NCBI GenBank assembly: GCA_031213475.1
Contig: JARUPZ010000016.1
Location: 5,141,699-5,205,698 of the forward strand
DNA length: 64,000 nucleotides
Reading direction: 5' to 3'
Source: Nereocystis luetkeana
Taxonomy: Eukaryota > Sar > Phaeophyceae > Laminariales > Laminariaceae
Shown: in pieces, positions 1 to 12,900 of the stretch
How the letters are laid out: each line of letters opens with the position of its first letter
How positions within the stretch are numbered: position 1 is the first letter of the stretch
Program-made: the position numbers and the translations under genes
The notes under the pieces: model-generated
The model's database searches: none
What the model saw: the letters and a program-made list of their open reading frames with translations, nothing else
Told to the model about the DNA's origin: nothing

Positions 1-588
1 GATGAAGCGATCGGGGGTGGAAACGAAAAACGGGCCAAGCTACGTAGGGTAGCCGCGGTTGTTTTTGCACCCTTTGACTTTTTACCATTTGTAGCGTGGG
101 GCTCATGTGTCGGTTTAGGCGGACAATATGGCGAGAGAGGGATGGGACGCGTTCCAGGCTAGCGGCGGGGAACAAGAGGGTGGCCCTTTCGATATAATGT
201 GGAGGGGTGTGGAGTGGGTTGTGGGTAGTGGCTGCTAGGCACCACGTGGGGACAGTGCGGCGGACGAACGCCCCCCCCCCCCCTTCCTCCCCCCCCCCCC
301 CCGCCCTGTGGTTTTTGTCCGCGCGCTAGGAGGTATGATACGGGTTATTTTCAGCCACGACGTGTACTACTGTACGTGCGTCTACTACTGCTTTTACTAT
401 TAATACTGCACCTACGACGAGTGCTACTGCTTCTACTTTTTATGCTAAGCCGAGCGAGCCTTTTTTTCCTGTGCAGAAGTGGTGGTCCATCTAAAGAGCC
501 GGTTGAGTTGTGCACTGCACGTACAACTAGTGCTACTGCTTCTAGTTTTTATGATCAGCCGCGCGAGCCTTTGCTGCTTGTACAGTAT

Positions 589-698
589 TACGGGGGACCA
601 TAGTAAATAGGACCAAAAATTGTTAGTAAAAATGGGAAAAACATACTGGTATAGTTTTTTGTGTATAACATAGGTCCTATTTAATATGGTCCCCCGTA
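589..698. mobile_element. MITE family A, copy 1
   Basis: Terminal inverted repeats CGGGGGACCATAGTAAATAG / CTATTTAATATGGTCCCCCG (imperfect) flanked by TA; AT-rich core with TTGTTAGTAAAAATGG. About 110 bp, non-coding. Similar copies lie at 4367, 17686, 33161 and 45531. Confidence 0.85.
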
Positions 699-755
699 GT
701 AGTGGTCCCTCTTTAGTGCCGGTATTGTTGGCTGGCCTGCTGCCCGCTATTGTGC

Positions 756-835
756 CTGCGAAATCGCTCGGCGCAGATTGGGATTAACCAGTGTAGCAGT
801 GTGCGGAGTATATAGTGCCGGTCGCCGCTATAATA
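756..835. repeat. Repeat family E, copy 1
   Basis: AAATCGCTCGGCGCAGATTG, AACCAGTGTAGCAGTGTGCG and TATATAGTGCCGGTCGCCGC align with 16888-16965. Confidence 0.6.
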
Positions 836-3201
836 GTACCGATATTGTTGGCTGGCGCATATATTCAGGCACTATAGGGGGGCCATTACTTACTGTACCT
901 GGTCATCCTCGGTTCAGTGGTCAAAGAAGACCCGACATCACGCGTAGTATTCTAAGTGGTTTCGGGCGACGATTGACGCTGCTATCGCAAACCGTTCCCT
1001 CCGGCGGCCCGGCCTTACGCGCGGTGCGGGCCTAAGAGGTATCAGGTACCCGAAAAAAAAGTATCCGACACCACCCACTAGCATCCCTTTGGGTTTCGTC
1101 CGGTAGAACTAAAAAACCAAAACCCGTTACGACCAGGTTTGATATTTATATTTGCGGTTATGTATTTTTTAAACCCTTGCCCAGCCATGTGCCTACACAA
1201 CGTTGCCGCACCTATTGTAGCTCGACCAACTAACTCTGAACGACTCACAACCGCATCAGCACGAGAAGGTTTCGTTAGCAGTGTGTTTGCGTGCACAGCG
1301 CCCGCCGGGACTGGCATTGGTGCCGTGTGTGTTGAGCGCGGTGGACAAACGTGGCCGAAATAAATGTTGAATCACACACCCACACACGCACTTACAGAGG
1401 AACTCCAGTAGCAACAAGACACCCTACTCAAGACCCGTTATGCAGAGGCTATTTTTCCTTGGGAGAAACCAAGAAAAAGAGGCTCGCGCTTCGTGCTCGC
1501 GCGCCTCATTATATAATATTATGTTGCCAGAGACCGCTGTGAGACAGAGAAAACGAAACAAAACGAAAATAATCGCAAATTAATGGGTAGAGTAAGTGAA
1601 ACGGATCCCCGTTTAACGGCGGCTACCAGCAGAACACCCGAGTACGCGTGAAACAGCCGGGTACCCGAGTGCCCGGGGCCCAAATATTCGGCGAGTATGA
1701 AGGCGTATTTGACGGATAATAGCAAAACCGGGAGATACGTCTATGTCAGTATCTAGTTTACGGGGTACACACTCATCTCCTATGGACATACATGGTGAGG
1801 TCAAGCGACTCAGAAGGCATACACCTTCTATCGTCGCCCCTCACGCTACCCAACTCTACAGCTTTCGACGTACTATCGGACAACTAACTGCTGTACGGGT
1901 ATCTTACTCGACTTCCCAATTGTGTGAGGGACATTTCCCCAACAAAACGGTGCGGCGGGTAAGCCTCGCATGAAGGACTATTTTTTTTCAAGGCGGGAGG
2001 CCGGAAAGGGAGATGAACGCTAGCAGCGGCCGTCATGCATCATATATATATACAGCACCAACCGGCAGCCACTACCAAGGTCTTGGGTTCATCTCCATGA
2101 GCGGGCGGCGTCACCAGCAGATTTTGGTTTCAGAGACCCCAGCAGACTTGGAATCACCAGGTATTCATTGGAGAAAACTGAAAGTGCATCAATGCTCTGA
2201 TCACGTCGTCGCGCTGTTGTGGGGGCGGACGGAGGAGTCTTAGGGTTTATCCGCTTCTAGGCTACAACATATTTTTGAGCCTTCCTGTGACCACGGGTCA
2301 TCCGTACTTGTCACGTGCCCGTTTTGACGAGGAGGCTGGTATTACACAGGACAGGTATTGCTCAAGCTGGAAATATGTGCGGAGCACAGGACAACACAGG
2401 CCAGGGCAGGGCACGACGGCAGAGCACCGGACAGATGATAGACACGGACAGGAAATCACACGAGAAGGAGCGCAGCGGTGGAGCAAGTAAAGACGACAGA
2501 AAACAACCGCTGCTGCTGCTGCCGCCGCCGCCGCTGCCGCCTTTGCCTCTACCTACGGAGCCACCGCGAAAGAAAGCTGGTTTGAGTTGATTCGGTTCGA
2601 TAAAAGACAAAAAAAAAAAAGAAAAAAAAACAGAAACGAGTTGAGAACGTGGCGTGCGCTCCTCACGAACGCGTGAGAGGGAGAAATCAGCAGCGTTTTC
2701 GACCGGCCCCCTCGCGCGGCCAGAAAAAAGCAACCCCTTACCCCATCCTACGTCGTGTATGGCACACAACGACAAAATAAACACGTGTACCTCCCACCCC
2801 GTCCCAATCTCGCGATTCACCCACCCACCCACTCCCCCCCCTCCCACTCCCATCTGTCACAAGCGATTCAACACAATCTGACGAACCTAGCTTTCCCAGC
2901 ATCCCCTCCCCCCCGGTCCCTAAACACCCCCTCTCCCAACAACATCATCACCACCGAACAACTCTTTTCATCATTCCTATTCAATCCATTTCTCAGCGCT
3001 TGTTCTCGCTATCCCCTGCTTGCCGTGGCGATACAACCACGGCAAAGCGACCGACTCGATCCCCCCCCCCCCTCTCTACCTCCACCTCTCTCATTCTCGA
3101 AGCTATGATAAAAAATAATCCTTCCACCTACCCCCCCGCCCCCCCCTCCTTCGCCTCACCCCCCCCTTCGCCGAGCGGCTCAAACAACAAGCACAAACGA
3201 A

Positions 3202-3971
3202 TCAAGTACTCAGCCGGAGGCGTTTTGGATCCGGTTCTCCCCCAGACGTGGGTGCCTGCTGGTCCGCAGTCGCGGCAGCATCGGCGCCCCCCCCCCCCCC
3301 CCCCTCCTCCTCCCCCCCCTCTCCCCCCCCTGCCACTGCTCGGTCCGCCTCGTTTCCGTTGGAGGGCGGACTGCCGGCACTTTCTACCCCTTCCCCACCC
3401 CCACCCTCATCCACCGCCGCACGTCTACCCTCCGTAGTCGGGCTGGCTCCGTTGGCTATCGAACCGATACCGCCGGCACCACCACCACCGCCGTCGCTGT
3501 CACCGACGCCTCCCTCCCCCCCTCCCTCCCGCCTACCGCGATCGCTACAACTCCTACTGTTACTGTTACCGCCGCTAGCCAGGGCCTCCGCATCATCTCC
3601 TGCTCCCACCCCCGCCTCCGTTGTACCCGCCCCTGCTTTTGCTTCTGCTCCTGTTTCTGCTCCTGCAGCAGGCGGCATGCCTTCGGGCCGCGTGGAGGAG
3701 GTGGAACCTTCCAAGGGCATCTCTTCACTCCGCCGGCCATCATCCGCGTCGCTGTTCCCCCCCGCGACCACGACCAACATCGGTGTGGGTGGCGCGGTGG
3801 GGGTCAGGCCGCCGCCGCCGCCATCACCACCACCATCACCACCATTACCACCAAGCCCACTGCCGCCGCTTTCACCGCCGCCGGTGGTTTCCTCCTCCAC
3901 TGCCTTCATAGGCAAAGGACCGACGTCGTCATCGCTGTCATCTTCGTCACCGTAAGCAACAAGACTTAAGC
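3202..3971 (-). CDS. PPP4R3: PP4R3 exon 18: terminal exon
   Basis: Acceptor CCCATCAG|GCTTAA after a good pyrimidine tract. Encodes LSLVAYGDEDDSDDDVGPLP, then a Gly/Ser/Ala/Glu-rich tail of more than 200 residues built from triplet repeats, ending PDPKRLRLST and TGA. The acidic patch and basic end correspond to the terminal parts of other family members. Confidence 0.85.
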
Positions 3972-6900
3972 CTGATGGGAGTTGTAAAACAGCGGCAGGT
4001 GGCACCCGGGGGGAAATGGAGGGAGTTGAAGAGAGAAGTGAGGGAGGGAGGGAGGGAGGGAGGGAGGGAGGCCACAAAAAAATGACTAAGAGTACGTGGC
4101 ATGGTACCATATGATACTGAAGGCGAACTTCTCGAAAACGCCGTAACGACTCGCCCCTCCTCAACAGGGCCTTCCTCCAGCAACAGCAGCAGCAGTAGAG
4201 CAAACCCTTGAGCGGCCGCCGACGGCCGCTTCTGGACCCCCCGTGCCCCTCCCCGCTTCCGTTCCCTTCACCCCTGTCCGCAACGCCAACAAAAAACTCC
4301 GAAAGCATCTCTGGCTTTCAACAAGCGCAGCCCCTCCAACCCCCATTCTCCCCTTGGTGGTATTATTACGGGGGACCACAGTTAATAGGACCAAAAATTG
4401 TCAGTAAAAATGGTTGAATATATAGGTCTTCATGTATACCATAGGTCCTATTAACTATGGTCCCCCGTAAGAGTATCAATAGCCAATTCATACCTGGTAG
4501 CCGTCTTCTGCATGAAGTTACAGTAACTGATATGATACATACACATACTTACAATTATCCTTTTCCTAAAATCACTTGATTATAAGCACCTGCCTCACGC
4601 TCAGCGAGTCTCCCACGATTTTTTGTCGCTTCTATATACGATCTTTGCTTTCTTCGCGTTAATTGCTTTCTTTGCGTGCTTGCTTCTCGTGCCACATTTG
4701 TTTCCCCGGAACAATAGAAACAAAATCTCGGAAAAAGAAAAAGTCGATTTTGTTTTTTCAGCGGTTTGGGAGGTTCTCTTTTGCTTTTTTTCACCGGCTG
4801 GTTGAAGTTTCTTTTGCACTTCCAGTTATTTTTTTCCTTTTTTTCTTCTTCCGTTTCGTGTGCGAAGTGTGTAGTCGGAGCACGGCGACGCGGGGGAGCC
4901 CGGCGCCGTCGCGGGTGTCGGCGGATGCTGGCGGGTAGAGGGGGGGTTGCAAGGAGCGCGGTCGCGGTTTTCGTGGCTAGGCGTCGTGTGTGCCTCGAGA
5001 CACAAGGAAAGCATGAATGGGCTCTGTTTTGCCTCCATCTGAAAACTTAGACTGAGCATGTACGAGACCATAAGGGTCATTCGGGATTGCAAGCTAACAT
5101 TCAAGCGGTGCAAATTTTTGCGACCACGCTGAATGAACTATACAGAGACGTATGCCGTCTGACCATCGACATCGTCGAGCTGGCGAACGAGGGTCACGGT
5201 GAGCACCGGGCTTCACGCGGGGCGGGCGACGGGGATCACTGTGACAGAGAGGGAGGAAAGCTTTACCCGGACCGAATCGGTGGCGAGGTAGTCGAGAGAG
5301 GGGCGGGCGGCGTGCGAGGCTGAGAGAGAAGCTCTGCTGTTTTTTTTGTTTTTTTTTACTGGTGCAAGGCGTTCCAGGGGCAGGCAATTATTACATGAGA
5401 GGGGACGTGGATTTTTTTTCCTCTTCCCGAATCTTTCGGTTTCATTTTCATTGTTTTTGCGGTGCTGCTGCTGTGCCATGTTGTGCTTTCTCGTTCGTAC
5501 ATACCAGGTACATACAGCATATCAAAAGAAGAAAATCAGTACCGTACCTGCGGTATGTATGTACATACGTACGTACGTACGTACGTACGGCATGTGACTC
5601 TTGGCCTTATCAAGTCACCAATTTGAAACTACAGTAGCGGGAAGGGGGTAGAAGAGCCTGCTATGTGACCCCGGATCTGAGTCACGAGTTGGTAGGAGAG
5701 AGAAAAGAAGATGTGCGAAGATAATAAACGAGATGAGCGAAACAAAAAAAACAAAACAAAAAAAAACTACAACAATCATAAATATATATATTCAATCATC
5801 GACCTCCTGTCCGCTTCGCGTAATTCGATGTACTTTTTCTTCCTGAACGAGAGTAGCGGGCGGCGTAGGCCGCCCGCGGAGCGAAGCGCCTTGTACCACT
5901 TACTATTTGTTTTTTCTAGGTGACGAACCAACAGAGGCTTGTCAACCTCTGTTAACAGCCTGCCAGGTGTACATAACAGCCTCCCTCCCCCCCTACCTCC
6001 AAAATCCTACCCCCATCCCTATCCTACAAACCTCTTCCTTCGCACCTCCCCTGCCCCCCCCCCAAACCGCCTGATATCGAGTACACCCCCCCTGACGTGC
6101 TCCGTCCCGGCATTGTAGCGATGCGAGGGTCTATCGTCATACGAATACGGCCATGCATGATAATGAGTACACCCCCCCCACACACACAGCTTGCACTCCC
6201 ACCTCCTCCTGCTGCTGCTCCTCCGTTGGCTCGGTGCGGCCCTATTCCCGCCGCTCCGTCGCCGCTACCGCCACCGCCGGCGCCGCCGTCTGAACCCATC
6301 CCGGACCAGCGGCCGTCTCCCGCAATCCCCACCCCCGCCCCCGCTTCATCGTCGTCCTCGTCCGACTCGTTAAAGTACGCCTCGTCGCCGTCCTCCTCGG
6401 CCATCTTGCGCCGGTTTTGCGCCGCCCGGTTACCTCTGCTCGCGATTCCACCGTGCCCCCCCAATAGACCAACACCAACAAAGATGTTCAAAACACGTAC
6501 ACATACACACGAGCCGGAGGTGCGTCATGGAGGGAAAGGGGGGGGGGGGGGGGGGGGAGGGGGTTGGTCAGTAGACAGAAAGCTTGGCTTCATGATGAAT
6601 GATATCATACGTACAAGGTACGAAGCATTCGGTAACCTACGGTGGAGTGTGCGGGCCTTCCGATGACATAAGCGCAAAGGCTAGTTGCTGGTCTCATTAT
6701 GAATATGAAAAAAGCACAGTCCTTCGTACATCATACCTGGTGTATATCAAGTACTGCATATCCCTCTGTCAATCTTTACGGTCTCGGTTCCTATTTGTAG
6801 GGAGCAAAATGCAAAAAAATAAATCTACTGGTGAAGGAGGTCAGAAAGGGGCTCTTGGCCGAAGGCTCTGGTCGCGGCAAACTTGTCGATGGGTAGGTGG

Positions 6901-9900
6901 GCGGGTGAGGTTTTCTATACCGCTTCGTAACCCTGGCGATGCCTTCTTCCCTATACGGCGAGGTGAAACCGAGGTGGCTCTCGAAAGCCCTTCGGAAGCC
7001 CACCGCGAGCGAGCGCTTTGTATCTATCTGGCAGTGGTAGCAGCAAACCGGTTGATGTGAAATACCGCAACGATACTCGTATTTGCTGAAGCGCCACGAA
7101 GGTGTGGTGAAACACGAAACAGAAAAAAAAGGCGCAAACAAAGAGACAGGGCACCCTCCCTCCCCTTTACCCCCCCCCCCCCTCCCCCCTCAACCAGCCC
7201 CTCCGTCCCTCCCCACAAACGCAAAAACTCAAGCTCACCTGCCCCCGCCCCCGCCACCACCCCCGCCAGCCCCAAGACCGCCGCCACCACCACCGTCCAC
7301 GCCGAAGTCTCGATCGCGGTTCTCTCGAAGGTCCACGTTCTGCTCGTGCTTGAGCTTGATGCCCTCGAGGGTGGCCGAGTGCAAAACTTCGAGGAAGGAA
7401 GCCGAGAATCGCTCCACCACGTGTTCCACAAGACTCTTCACGTTTTCTGCGCGGATGAACTGTTCAATTTATGAGGATATGTTTTGAAAAAAAAAAAAAA
7501 AATGGGAAAGGAAAGGAAAGGAAGGAGAAAAAGAGGGAAGGGGGGTGGGGGGGGAGGGTGGTATAGGTGATAGGGGTTGTGAGTGGAGGGAGAAGACGAT
7601 GATCCGTGTCATAGATGATGTATGTGTCACACTCAGAAAAAGAAGGAAGTTTTTCTTTCAGTTGAAGGAGGCATATCTAGCAATGGACAATGGCGTAGTA
7701 CCGCTTTTGTTCCGGTTCGCGTGAAACGACTACGTACACATGCATGTTTTTACACCTTATCTGTTGTACGTTTTCACGTACGGTACCACCGTACCTACGA
7801 CTAAAAAAGAGTACCAGGTAGTTACCAATTCATGCCGTTTCCAGAAATATGATACGGAAGCTTTACTCGGGAGGGGTCAGAGGGTGGGTGGGGTCACCGA
7901 ATCGACAAAACGGGTGGCGTGACCCCCGTCAGGTAGTGCCCGCAGTGACCCGCGCCCCGTCACTCCCCATCTTTGGTACCTACGAGGTATGGTATGGGCA
8001 GCTCTAAAAGGCTAATATGTCCTCAATACTTTTTACCGGGTATATATTGTACATCTATACGAGCATATGCTTTGAACTAGCGTGCCGATGCATTACTGCT
8101 ACGACCAGCTCCAAAACACTTGGGGGGGAAACACACACTTTGAACATCTCTCTCACCCTCACAAGCGCGATTCCCCCAGACCGCACAGATAGTGCATACA
8201 TCAGGGGTACCTCGCAGACAAAAATACAAATCAAGCGTTCCATCGGCCCCGACAGAACTACTGTAGGTCACCAAAAGAGGATCTGATCTGATCTGATCTG
8301 ATCTGTTCCGAGTATGGAAAAATGATGAAACCCTCTCTCACCTCTACGAGCTCGATGACGGCAGAGTTGATCAGGTTGTCACGACCGCGGTTCTCGCGGA
8401 ACAGAGCAAATACAGGCGCCAAGAGGTTGTTTTTCACCAGATACCTGTCACCACAATCACAACAACGACAAAAAGAAGAAAAAAAAAAAAAGAGTGACGA
8501 ACAGAAACGGGCAAGGTCGAGAAACAAAACCAGGCCAAAATTGTGAGTGAAAATACGAACGCATATTTTTCCGGATACAAAACTAAACCGCCACAAAAAA
8601 AAGAGGTTAAAACGTGCCGGCGTTGCTTCTGTTACGAACAGTATCAATAATTTCTATTAATATTATTTGTAAGTACCTGGTGTTATTAATAGTTTCTTAA
8701 TAGTTATTAATATCAACATCAATTATCGTACATCGATATCGATACAAATATCAGTATACACATCGCACTATTGCCGCAGCGGAATGCTTCGAGTATATAC
8801 CCAGATACCAGGTACGGACGGAGCACTCACAAGTTAGCGTCAGCAAAGGATACGTGGTGCAAAATATTCTTGTTCGGGCTCAAGGTTGACATTTTGAAAC
8901 TCTACAAGAAGAAGAAAAAACACCCAGCGAAAAAAAAAAAGAAGCGACAGCACTCAAAAAACACCCAGCGAAAAAAATAAATAAACACCTAGCTCTTATC
9001 GCACCTGTTATAAAACTCGTCCTTGATGCCGACGCAGCTGCGGAGGAAGCGGATGGCCGCGAGTTGGAGGTACCGATCCTTACAAGACAGCAGTCTCAGC
9101 ACCCGCGACACCTGCGCGCACCCACCCAGCCCCACCCGCCCGCCACCCATCGCCGCCGACGCGAGAGAAAGTTCGACGACGACATCGCCATAACCGAGAA
9201 TACATCATCCATAGTTTTATCATCCATAGCCCGAACGAAGCCCATCATCCATTGCGCATCATTCCATCGTCCATCATCACCCATAGTTCCATCATTGCAC
9301 CATCCATGGTCAGTGGTAGCATCACCCATCGCCCATCACATTTCCATCGTTGGTCACCCATCGGGCATTGACCGAAAGAAGATAGATGTACCGGAGGAAG
9401 CCGATAGATAATATTCGAGCCGGTTCGTTCGTTCAGATCGTCGCGGCGGAGCGGAGGTGAAAAAGTTTGCCGGCCGAGATGAAAAAAGAGAACAAGAGAA
9501 ACGGGGGCAAACAAAAAAGGGAACACAACAAGACGAGAGTGTCAAGAGACAGGTTTGCAAAAACAAAGATGAAGCAAAGACGACACGTATAATATCGATA
9601 TACTGTGATAGAGGGAGAGAGTCAAAGCCAGGTTTAGAGATAAGAATACAACACGCCAACAAGAAGACAGCACGAAATGATGGTGATGAAAAAGGAATAG
9701 GCAGAGGCTTGAAAAAGAGGGTAAGAAGGATAAGGCACAAAAGAGACAGTCGAAACAGTAGTAGAGACGGCGATACAGAGGTAGACCATAGTCATATATG
9801 GGAACCGAGAAAAAGCGGGCCAGATTACGCGACAGGTACCGCTAGTGATAGTGGCGGCGGAGGAAAAACAGCTGTGTCCGAACCTGTCTTCCTCGCACAC

Positions 9901-12900
9901 ATACCAAGCGCAGTGCATACAACAAAACAGCACATAGAACACATACGGCACAGAATGCGGACTAAACTCCCCAACCAAGCACAACCGCTCCGGCCGGTAA
10001 CCGCCCCAACCAAGCACAAACGTTTGCACCTATTGTAGAACCTATCGCCATTTCCCTCCACCCTCACCCCCAGCCACCCCCCCTCCCACCCAATCACCCT
10101 CCCCCCCCCCCCCCCCTCCCGCACCAACCCACCCACCCGTGCCTTGCTCTTTACCACATCCACCCCCTACCCCACCCCCCTCCGAATACCCACCACGTTA
10201 TTCCGCAGCACGAAGTACTTCATGCGGAAGGTGTGGCTCCTCACGCAAAACGAGAGCAGGTCGCAGATGTGCCCTCGCGACACCTGGACCATGTCCGATC
10301 TCGCCTCCACCCCCCCTCCCGCCCCCGCCACCCCCGACCCGTCCCCCGTCCCCGGCCCACGTAATAACGCCTCTCCGTTGCTTCCCGCTGGGGCGGCTTC
10401 CCCTGTAGTGGATGGTGGTTGGTGGGAGGTTTCATGGTGAGGAAAGGGCGTGATTCTGCGAGATGCCCCTCTCTTTGTTTCATCTCTTTTATCAGAGTCG
10501 TTCGTTGAGAGCTGCATAGACCATGGACCAGCTTTGAAGCAATGGTTGAAACATGTGGAGGCTTAGACCCTAACCCCGACCGCTTGATAATTTTCTCGGA
10601 ATAAAACTCAATGAGGAGGCAGAACAGTGTGGACCATCAACATTTTCATCAAAACCGGACCAAGCCGTAAACACAAATGCCAACACTACAGCTGTATAGA
10701 CAGGGGCACTACGAACTATACACCACTCTTGTCGTCCACTGCAAGGAAAGTTCGGATACAATATTAACGTACAAATGGTCTTTGCATCTCGGTACAGAGT
10801 ATCACGCTGGACGGAAATGCAAGGACCGCTTAGTCTATACCTGGTATACCAGGTACCAATTTTTAAACTTTCCTCACATTTCCTCTCAGAGCGATGGTAT
10901 AGTACAACTACTAACGTGCCGTGTAAAGGCCAACACACTGCGTCTATACATATACGTATCATAATCAAGCGTCAGCAGTACATACAGCACGTTCCGCCCC
11001 CTGTCGCCGTTGACACGAAAAACGCCTCTTCCACAGACCATGAACAAACAAAAATGTACAAAAAAAGCACGAGGGAAGACACCAAAAAACCAAACCAAAC
11101 AGCGAGAGAGCTATTAACAGCTACGTACCGATATCGGTATGCGTAACCGATATATGGCAGCTACCGGTACCTTCCAAGCCTAAGCCTACCCCCTTGATAC
11201 GTCACCATCACGTCGTACAAACTCCTCCGTGTCGTGACTTTTTCTCCAAACCTGGCTTAGCGACTCTCTCGATACCGCTACGCCTACCGCTGCCGTTACG
11301 GCTGCGGGTACCGTTGTACACGCGTACCTTCTGCCGAAAGGTCTCCGAGCCAGAAGGGTTCGACAAGCCAGTGCACGTAGTGGTCATAAAATATGCCAAG
11401 AAAGGTGTCCCGGTCGGGCTGCCCCTCCATCGTCTCCGTATCCAAAGCCATCCGACAGATCTGCAGTGAGCGGCGGGGGGAAGGGGGTGGGGTACTCATT
11501 CGCTGCTTGCCTTCAAGTCCTTTCACAAATTTGACCACGAATCCATTTTGAGACGGAGCACCGTTCTTGCTCCTACAGTAGTAGTGGAGACACCGACATT
11601 TTGGTCGCTCCTCGCGTTTTTTCCCCCATATATTACCTACGAGACTCTTCGCTTATCTTATGCCCTTTTTTCCTGTGGAAGGGGAGCGTGCGACAACGAC
11701 GTCGACGGAAAAAGACGGCGGCAGCAACGGCTCAGGGTGGGCATGACGCCATCGACCGACGTCCAGCGTCAACCAACACCCACAGTAGTAAGGATTTACT
11801 TTGTGGTGAATAAACAATTTGGTTTGATTGTCCACACTATTTCCCTTGGTCCAGTGGACAAAATTGTTGAATTTCAACAAGTCGTAACAATCACATCTGA
11901 ATGCCAAGAGTTTTCCCAGGCAGTTAGGGTTAAGGTTGGGCTCTACGGTCAAGTGCAGCTCAACCATTGTGTGGAAGCTGGGCCAAGCAAAGCACGTTCT
12001 ACCCCTCTCCTCCTTTTCGTTCCCATCTCATTCGCGGGCCACCTCAATTCCTCGTGTCAACGATGCCTCGAACGGGTTCCTCGTCATGTACATAAGACAT
12101 TTGCTACAGAAACAGCAGCATGCCACCAATGGCGACCCTGCCTGCCCGTTGTCTTACGAAAATAAAATAAAAGCACGCACCCCAACCCCACCCACCCTGC
12201 CTTTCATTTCCTTTACATCACCCAAACCCCCTCCCCGACTCCCCTCGCCCCTCCCGGCTACAACCAATCGATCCCGGTGCAAAATAGTTACGCAAATTGA
12301 ATAAAAGTCAACGAATATCACGATGCCAATAACACGCAAAACCAACACCATCACAGAAACTGACATAAACAGCCTCCTCCGTCCTTCCCTCCCTCCATCA
12401 GCAAACCCCCCCGCCCTACAAAAACGAACGCCATCACCGACACTAACATATACTCCCTCCCTCGATCAGCGAGTTCCCCCACCGTCTCGAAGGGATGCGT
12501 GATCAATCGCCAAATGACCAACAAATGAGTACGCCCAGCCTCCCCCCCGCCCGAAAACCAACACCATCACCATCACCAACATAACATCCCTGCCTCTCTC
12601 TCCCTCACTCACCGGAACTCCCCCCCCCCCACCACAAAAAACAAGACCATACCCCCCCCCCCCCCCCCCTTCCTCCCAACGTCCCAAGCTCCTTCCTGCC
12701 ATCAGCTTCCCACCCCCCCCTCCCCCTCCCCCCCGCGCTCCTTCCAACCCCCATCCCCTCTCACCTCCGCAGCCTGGAGCAGAACACCCGTGTCCTGGTC
12801 AGTGGTCAGCCTTCGTATTACCCAGAACAGCAAGGCGCGACACTCGCTAACCGAGGGGGCACCCCCCGCTCCCCCCCCCGCGCCCCCTAGCCCGCCCCCC

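Larger units (their letters stand above)
1..3201. other. 3' flank of the PP4R3 gene
   Basis: Holds a poly-C tract (270-302), MITE A copy 1, repeat E copy 1 and C-rich low-complexity sequence from about 2800. I see no exon-like block with splice sites. The PP4R3 3' UTR must lie below 3202, but I cannot place its end. Confidence 0.6.

Noticed and set aside
3248-3955. Long plus-strand poly-Pro/Ser ORF opposite PP4R3 exon 18
   Set aside because: It is the antisense of the Gly/Ser-rich terminal exon; triplet repeats keep all frames open. The minus-strand frame continues from conserved PP4R3 sequence.
8820-8900. Possible exon (SPNKNILHHVSFADANL) between PP4R3 exons 14 and 15
   Set aside because: Exons 14 and 15 join in exact register with the family; adding this block would insert unmatched residues.
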